NCBI RefSeq assembly: GCF_032854445.1
Contig: NC_088297.1
Span: 13,749,039-13,813,038, forward strand
Origin: Liolophura sinensis
Taxonomy: Eukaryota; Mollusca; Polyplacophora; Chitonida; Chitonidae
Direction: 5' to 3'
DNA: 64,000 bases
This document shows, piece after piece, positions 62,201 to 64,000 of this stretch (position 1 is the first letter of the stretch; each line of letters starts with the position of its first letter). Both the position numbers and the translations under genes were made by a program. The notes under the pieces are model-generated. The model made no database searches. It was not told the origin of the DNA and saw nothing but the letters and a program-made list of their open reading frames with translations.

Positions 62201-64000
62201 CTTCAGCAATTACTCTCAGAAAAAGTGCACAATAAACAATGCCAAGCTTTGTGTGGCAGAGTCAAAATTCCGATTTATTGCTAATCCACTAAACTGTGTG
62301 TATTACGGCATATTTGACTCTAAATATTGTTGTATGGAAAACACTGCCCAATTGAAATTTCAGATTTGGACAAAATTAATATTGTAAAACAAACGTGTGT
62401 GTGATTATTAAAGAATCGGGGGTCGTCTTCTAACAGATGTTGTTGTAGGGATAATGCTTCATTCTCAAACGTTTATCAAACGCTCACCTTGAAGAGTAAA
62501 CTCAGTCGTGCTTTGTGCACTGGTGCATACTTGGCAGGAGAAATCGGGATGTGCAGCGCCTTCGTCATAACAAGTGTCGTTGATAAAGCATTTGTTGGCT
62601 GAGGTAAAAACAACAGCAGAAATGAAAAATGCACAAACATAATTCTTTAAATTTAAAGCTCTCGAAATTTTGCAATCATAGTAACAGCGCAAATGGCAGA
62701 CATTTTTGCCAATACCCAGACATGGACTGAAAATGTTGGTTATGCAAATATATATCTAAAAAGAAAATGAATAAAACTTAAGCTACATTTACCTCACATA
62801 CTTTATTCAACACCTATATTGAAAGGCACCAGCCTTTAACCCTCATTCAAAGGCGTGAAGTTTAAAACACCACAAATCACTGCATGGCCACATTTCTTTT
62901 TGCAGTCATAGTTTAGTGGTTTGTTTAACTGGTTCACATGTGTACTGATACACAAACTAATCAACACTTACGTTGTAAAGTAAGTTCCGTGGTTGACGAA
63001 GCCTGTTCACACACCTTACAGTCAATACCGGCTTCCGATTCTCCTTCAGCATAGCACACGCCATTTACATTGCAGACGTTCGCTACAAAATTACTGACAC
63101 TTAGTCACCAGTGTTTAGTACCTTCCGCCCCAAAGTAAAGTTATATCACGTCGGGATACCAGCAAGCACATTAAAAATATGGATTTAGCAATCTCTCGAC
63201 CGGGAACAGCAGACGATTTACAAAATCAACAAAAGGGACTCTACACTAGCACAATTTTACATGAGTGCCAACTGTCATCTTTTGAAGATTTCCAAGAAAA
63301 GTTTCGGACAAACTGTGCAAGACTAATATAAAACTCGTCTTCTTCAATTCTTGTGAGTACAGAACAAAAAGAGGTACCAGAAAGCAAGAGTTGATTTAAT
63401 GTGTAGCGCAGATTGTCGAAAACCTATGGGGGTAGATCTACTCTGGTCCACTTGTACATTACATCCTCCGCTGTGGGTGTACAAAACAGAGGCCCATGAA
63501 TATCAGCTTTTGAATATCTTCTTTTCAAATACTGCTTCCAAATACAGCAGCTAGATACGCCGAATTTTACACATTTAAATCCCTTGTCAAAAACAGATGG
63601 CCTCTACCTCTACGTTACAACAGAAGAATTGTTAGGCTCTTAAATGAAGAAAACTCCATTTACCTCTTGACGAAAAGGCAGCTGTGTCGGTCGCACTGTT
63701 ACATGCCTGACAAGAGTCATTATCATCTACCTGTCCCTCGTCATAACATGTGTCTTCGATGAAGCATTTACTGCCTGAGGATATAAGGAAGAGAAAGAAT
63801 GTAATGACAAATGGCATCGTGAAAAACACGTTACACACATTTGGTTTCCATAAAAAGTAAACAGTGCGGGCGAAAAGCTCAACATTATTCTTGTCCATCG
63901 ACTTTATTCTTACCTTTGAAACACTTTCTTTTGAGATAAGAGTTATAAAACAAGGTTGTTTAAATCTGCCAAAAGATACCAGTATTAAAATACAATCCAA
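26290..64000 (-). CDS. Large secreted-type gene of tandem 37-residue cysteine modules (3' part; 5' end outside window)
   Basis: Forty-four exons can be placed on the minus strand, running from the right edge to a stop codon at 26,368-26,370. All but the terminal, 28,702 and 31,002 exons are 111 nt. All begin after AG and end before GT, with phase 1 at both ends, so they join in one frame. Each 37-residue module has four cysteines spaced C-x5-C-x11-C-x2-C, usually with a Tyr-Asp/Asn-x-Gly after the second. Five module types (a-e) repeat in transcript order e-d-c-b-a. The visible part encodes about 1,670 residues. The spacing resembles short cysteine modules of VWDE-like extracellular proteins (family knowledge, not searched). 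Modules a and d carry an N-D-T glycosylation sequon between cysteines 1 and 2. No transmembrane segment is seen in spliced sequence. Function unknown; an extracellular matrix, adhesive or shell-associated role is inference only. Confidence 0.85.
26310..26315 (-). promoter_or_regulatory. Poly(A) signal of the cysteine-module gene
   Basis: AATAAA on the minus strand lies about 55 bases after the stop codon at 26,368. The 3' UTR would be short, with cleavage expected near 26,290. Confidence 0.6.
26368..26609 (-). CDS. Terminal exon: cysteine-rich C-terminal domain, possibly Kazal-like
   Basis: The exon starts after the acceptor at 26,610-26,611 (tttaacag) in phase 1 and runs 79 codons to a TAG at 26,368-26,370. 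It is not the C-x5-C module: it has seven cysteines, with segments ACGDFC, PVVCSYPGF, NFNNMCQW, LNCPAGG and YKAMC, and ends KDPVVCP. The order Cys..Cys..V-Cys..Asn-x-Cys..Cys..Cys recalls a Kazal inhibitor fold, but the third-to-fourth spacing (14) and fourth-to-fifth spacing (9) are longer than usual, so this is tentative. The stop, followed about 55 bases later by AATAAA, marks it as the true 3' end of the gene. Confidence 0.75.
27170..27830 (+). repeat. Dispersed repeat family R4, copy 2
   Basis: It lies in the intron between the terminal exon and exon 28,702. Partner of 22,640-23,250. Confidence 0.6.
28702..28827 (-). CDS. Penultimate exon: canonical cysteine module with Trp
   Basis: 126 nt, phase 1 at both ends, acceptor ttttttttag, donor gtaagt. 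It encodes CSIDGGCHADGENNPNN, then VCEQC and SEWSP, with a basic tail (RYEKKNG). This is the most canonical module in the window: it keeps the Asp-Gly, Asn-Pro-Asn-Asn and Trp-Ser positions that I associate with the VWDE-type motif. The array modules have Phe-Thr where this one has Trp-Ser. It is five codons longer than the array exons. Confidence 0.85.
29098..29600 (-). mobile_element. SINE-A copy split by SINE-B
   Basis: The left half 'tttattttattaaagtttta', 'cgccgtgctctagaata' and 'cggcggccagcattata' is the SINE-A tail and body. The right half becomes degenerate towards 'ttggtgagaggttcc'. Confidence 0.7.
29168..29500 (-). mobile_element. SINE-B copy, full length, nested in a SINE-A
   Basis: It is flanked by a perfect 10-bp target duplication 'attatagtgg' (29,158-29,167 and 29,501-29,510). 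The tRNA-like end is at the right and the (CACT)n-type tail at the left. It splits a minus-strand SINE-A whose halves are at 29,098-29,157 and about 29,511-29,600. Confidence 0.9.
29590..29725. repeat. 26-bp tandem repeat (~5 copies)
   Basis: Units of the type 'gagtctgtgtggggtgctaa' plus 'catac' with few substitutions, in the intron between exons 31,002 and 28,827. Confidence 0.8.
29725..30440. repeat. Intronic duplicated segment, copy 1
   Basis: This segment matches 37,240-37,985 in the same order and orientation (shared runs such as 'gttgtgcactac', 'cttgttgayacagactcga', 'ggttatagagrctgtata'). It lies just 3' in the transcript of the exon at 31,002, as copy 2 does for the exon at 38,484. 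Confidence 0.75.
31002..31109 (-). CDS. Single-module exon (108 nt)
   Basis: Acceptor gtcttcag, donor gtaagt, phase 1-1. It encodes NKCFVNDICYNEGDEDPND, then PCQTC and TTSFSL. It is one codon shorter at its 3' end than the 111-nt exons but keeps C-x5-C-x11-C-x2-C. Its downstream intron contains a ~720-bp segment (29,725-30,440) that is duplicated next to the exon at 38,484. Confidence 0.85.
32725..34175 (-). mobile_element. Tc1/mariner-type DNA transposon, defective
   Basis: It was inserted in the 45/48-bp minisatellite, whose units resume on the other side. The left end begins CACTGAACAAAAATATAAAC after a TA dinucleotide (32,723-32,724). A matching inverted end on the right is not clear: only a weak 'CCAGTGA' is seen reading inwards near 34,172. 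The right boundary is set from where the array restarts. Confidence 0.75.
32919..33960 (-). pseudogene. Tc1-family transposase (DD34E), frameshifted
   Basis: The main frame (33,960-33,097) has an N-terminal helix-turn-helix (AVAAQLNVHHSTISRL), a basic linker and the catalytic acidic residues in FSDESRF, FQHDSASPH and SPDMSPIEHL. There are 34 residues between the second Asp and the Glu, the DD34E spacing of Tc1 transposases. Right after IEHL the frame is lost. The C-terminal part continues in another frame (from about 33,110 to 32,919, ending GGHTRYWRL), consistent with a small net insertion near 33,100. The transposase is therefore probably inactive. Confidence 0.9.
36106..36216 (-). CDS. Single-module exon (DGK type)
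   Basis: 111 nt, phase 1-1, acceptor atccctcag, donor gtaagt. It encodes GKCFINGTCYNDGQIDPDF, then SCRVC and KTEFSL, with an N-G-T sequon between the first two cysteines. Only 146 bases separate it from the exon at 36,363, the shortest intron seen here. The intron after it is about 5 kb and holds the minisatellite and the Tc1 element. Confidence 0.85.
   Translation of the reverse strand: MANVLSTERVTMMGRLIPISPAEFATVCMRKLSLVS
36363..36473 (-). CDS. Single-module exon, type b, outside the array
   Basis: 111 nt, phase 1-1, donor gtaagt. It encodes NVCNVNGVCYGEGEG, then DCKMC and TTELTP. It is clearly the diverged parent or sister of the array's b exons, which share NVCNVNGVCY and a Cys-Lys-x-Cys pair. 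Confidence 0.85.
36690..37215 (+). repeat. 42-bp minisatellite
   Basis: About 12-13 copies of a unit reading VRCTVMLMATEDTI on the plus strand. The 42-bp period is a multiple of three and lacks stops, so long frames are open on both strands (36,381-37,241 plus; 36,662-37,201 minus). It lies in the intron between exons 38,484 and 36,473. I do not call it coding. Confidence 0.85.
37240..37985. repeat. Intronic duplicated segment, copy 2
   Basis: Partner of 29,725-30,440, moderately diverged with small indels. Both copies are preceded on the left by a minisatellite (26-bp and 42-bp respectively). With the adjacent exons, the pair marks an older duplication of an exon-plus-intron block. Confidence 0.75.
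38484..38594 (-). CDS. Single-module exon, type e0, flanking the array
   Basis: 111 nt, phase 1-1, acceptor tacttag, donor gtgagt. It encodes TNCFINNVCYNDGDDDPED, then TCKEC and STTEFTLK. It is the diverged edge copy of the e exons and is more acidic than them. The intron on its 3' side (38,020-38,320) matches the d-e intron of the array, so the array's period once extended to here. Confidence 0.85.
38954..43178 (-). CDS. Repeat unit 1 (exons a-e, with solo LTR)
   Basis: Exons in transcript order: e 42,711-42,821; d 41,857-41,967; c 40,130-40,240; b 39,438-39,548; a 38,954-39,064, each 111 nt and phase 1-1. The a exon is the most divergent of its type (AALPDF and TCQVC where the others have AAHPDF and SCQVC). 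That fits an array edge less exposed to homogenisation. The c-d intron is interrupted by the solo LTR at 40,701-41,712. Confidence 0.9.
40701..41712 (+). mobile_element. Solo LTR in the c-d intron of unit 1
   Basis: A 1,012-bp insertion is absent from the other units. It starts TGTTATGTAT and ends ATACCGTAACA (TG...CA with inverted TGTTA/TAACA ends) and is flanked by the 4-bp direct repeat 'acct' (40,697-40,700 and 41,713-41,716). A TATA box (tatataag, 40,902-40,909) suggests plus-strand orientation. No internal retroviral-type coding region is present. This fits an LTR retrotransposon reduced by LTR-LTR recombination. The family was not identified. Confidence 0.85.
43179..46387 (-). CDS. Repeat unit 2 (exons a-e)
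   Basis: Exons: e 45,920-46,030; d 45,066-45,176; c 44,355-44,465; b 43,663-43,773; a 43,179-43,289. Module signatures: a CFINDTCYDEGAAHPDF; b NVCNVNGVCYAEGESEAG; c DSKCFIEDTCYDEGQVDD; d as a but DEAAAHPDF; e TKCFINNVCYNAGDKEPG. It shares private intron variants with unit 3, for example 'tactattcttgcc' at 44,886 and 48,095. Confidence 0.92.
46388..49596 (-). CDS. Repeat unit 3 (exons a-e)
   Basis: Exons: e 49,129-49,239; d 48,275-48,385; c 47,564-47,674; b 46,872-46,982; a 46,388-46,498. The encoded modules match unit 2. All five splice donors (a and d gtgagc, b gtaagt, c gtaaat, e gtgaag) and acceptors are intact. Confidence 0.92.
49597..52805 (-). CDS. Repeat unit 4 (exons a-e)
   Basis: Exons: e 52,338-52,448; d 51,484-51,594; c 50,773-50,883; b 50,081-50,191; a 49,597-49,707. 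The a exon has CFINNTC instead of CFINDTC; the N-x-T sequon is kept. Private intron variants shared with unit 5 include 'aactttcgcacaaac' near 50,408 and 53,617. Confidence 0.92.
52806..56014 (-). CDS. Repeat unit 5 (exons a-e)
   Basis: Exons: e 55,547-55,657; d 54,693-54,803; c 53,982-54,092; b 53,290-53,400; a 52,806-52,916. It is nearly identical to unit 4 through most of its length. Near the e exon it acquires variants seen in units 6 and 7 (for example 'atggccctaaaaagg' at 55,489). Confidence 0.92.
56015..59277 (-). CDS. Repeat unit 6 (exons a-e, long c-d intron)
   Basis: Exons: e 58,810-58,920; d 57,958-58,068; c 57,183-57,293; b 56,490-56,600; a 56,015-56,125. The a-b intron has a small deletion (near 56,408). 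The c-d intron has a short duplication of 'cactttctttt' near 57,440 and keeps ~43 bases (near 57,615-57,680) missing from the other units. It is therefore the longest unit. The e exon reads SSSSTTEFTLT, lacking the N-S-T sequon of units 1-5. Confidence 0.9.
59278..62487 (-). CDS. Repeat unit 7 (exons a-e, converted a exon)
   Basis: Exons: e 62,020-62,130; d 61,166-61,276; c 60,454-60,564; b 59,762-59,872; a 59,278-59,388. The a exon carries d-type bases (DEAAAHPDF; 'gctctgtgcactggtgcacac') inside a-type intron flanks. Exon c has ATDSAAF in place of ATDTAAF. Confidence 0.9.
62488..64000 (-). CDS. Repeat unit 8, partial (exons c, b, a), cut by window edge
   Basis: Exons: c 63,664-63,774; b 62,972-63,082; a 62,488-62,598. 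Exon c begins GSKCF where others have DSKCF. The sequence ends in the c-d intron, so the gene continues to the right of the window. Confidence 0.9.

Larger units (their letters stand above)
38954..64000 (-). repeat. Tandem array of ~3,209-bp five-exon units (7 complete, 1 partial)
   Basis: Start-to-start distances of the a exons are 4,225, 3,209, 3,209, 3,209, 3,209, 3,263 and 3,210 bases. The first equals 3,209 plus a 1,012-bp solo LTR and its 4-bp target duplication. Introns and exons are repeated almost unchanged, so this is tandem duplication of genomic DNA and not only exon similarity. The array continues past the right edge. Confidence 0.95.

Overview
The window looks like nuclear DNA of an invertebrate animal, most likely a mollusc (bivalve-like). 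It is AT-rich and has spliced genes with GT-AG introns. It carries two tRNA-derived SINE families, several minisatellites, a Tc1-type DNA transposon and retroelement debris. I recognise the SINE types as mollusc-like from memory only, so the taxon is an inference.

Layout. Positions 1-4,600 hold the 5' end of a minus-strand gene for a secreted protein: a TATA box, a signal-peptide exon at 4,423-4,495 and a second exon at 2,546-2,712. No further exon of it could be found. Positions 4,600-26,300 are largely intergenic repeat: SINE copies and fragments, a 47-bp array with Pol III B-box-like cores (9,771-11,650), a 56-bp array (16,420-17,525), frame-broken reverse-transcriptase relics (20,990-21,400 and 23,590-25,760) and several dispersed repeat families.

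Positions 26,290-64,000 are one large minus-strand gene whose 5' end lies beyond the right edge. I place 44 exons. Its 3' end is a terminal exon with stop codon (26,368-26,609) and a poly(A) signal (26,310-26,315). Five older single-module exons plus one array-flanking exon come next. Then comes a tandem array of 3.2-kb units, seven complete and one partial, each with five exons. Nearly every exon is exactly 111 nt, enters and leaves in phase 1, and encodes one 37-residue module with the spacing C-x5-C-x11-C-x2-C. The visible part encodes about 1,670 residues. The modules resemble the short cysteine modules ('CxIDGxCxxDG..NPxNxC..C....W') that I associate with VWDE-like extracellular proteins, but this needs a search.

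The array is evolving now. Adjacent units 2/3 and 4/5 share private variants, a solo LTR sits only in unit 1, one exon in unit 7 has been converted to its sister type, and the edge unit is the most divergent. Introns of the older 3' part contain a 45/48-bp minisatellite that stays open in frame for hundreds of codons, interrupted by a broken Tc1 element, and a 42-bp minisatellite. They also hold a ~740-bp duplicated segment that records an earlier round of gene growth. All exons are symmetric phase 1, so any exon can be skipped or duplicated without breaking the frame.
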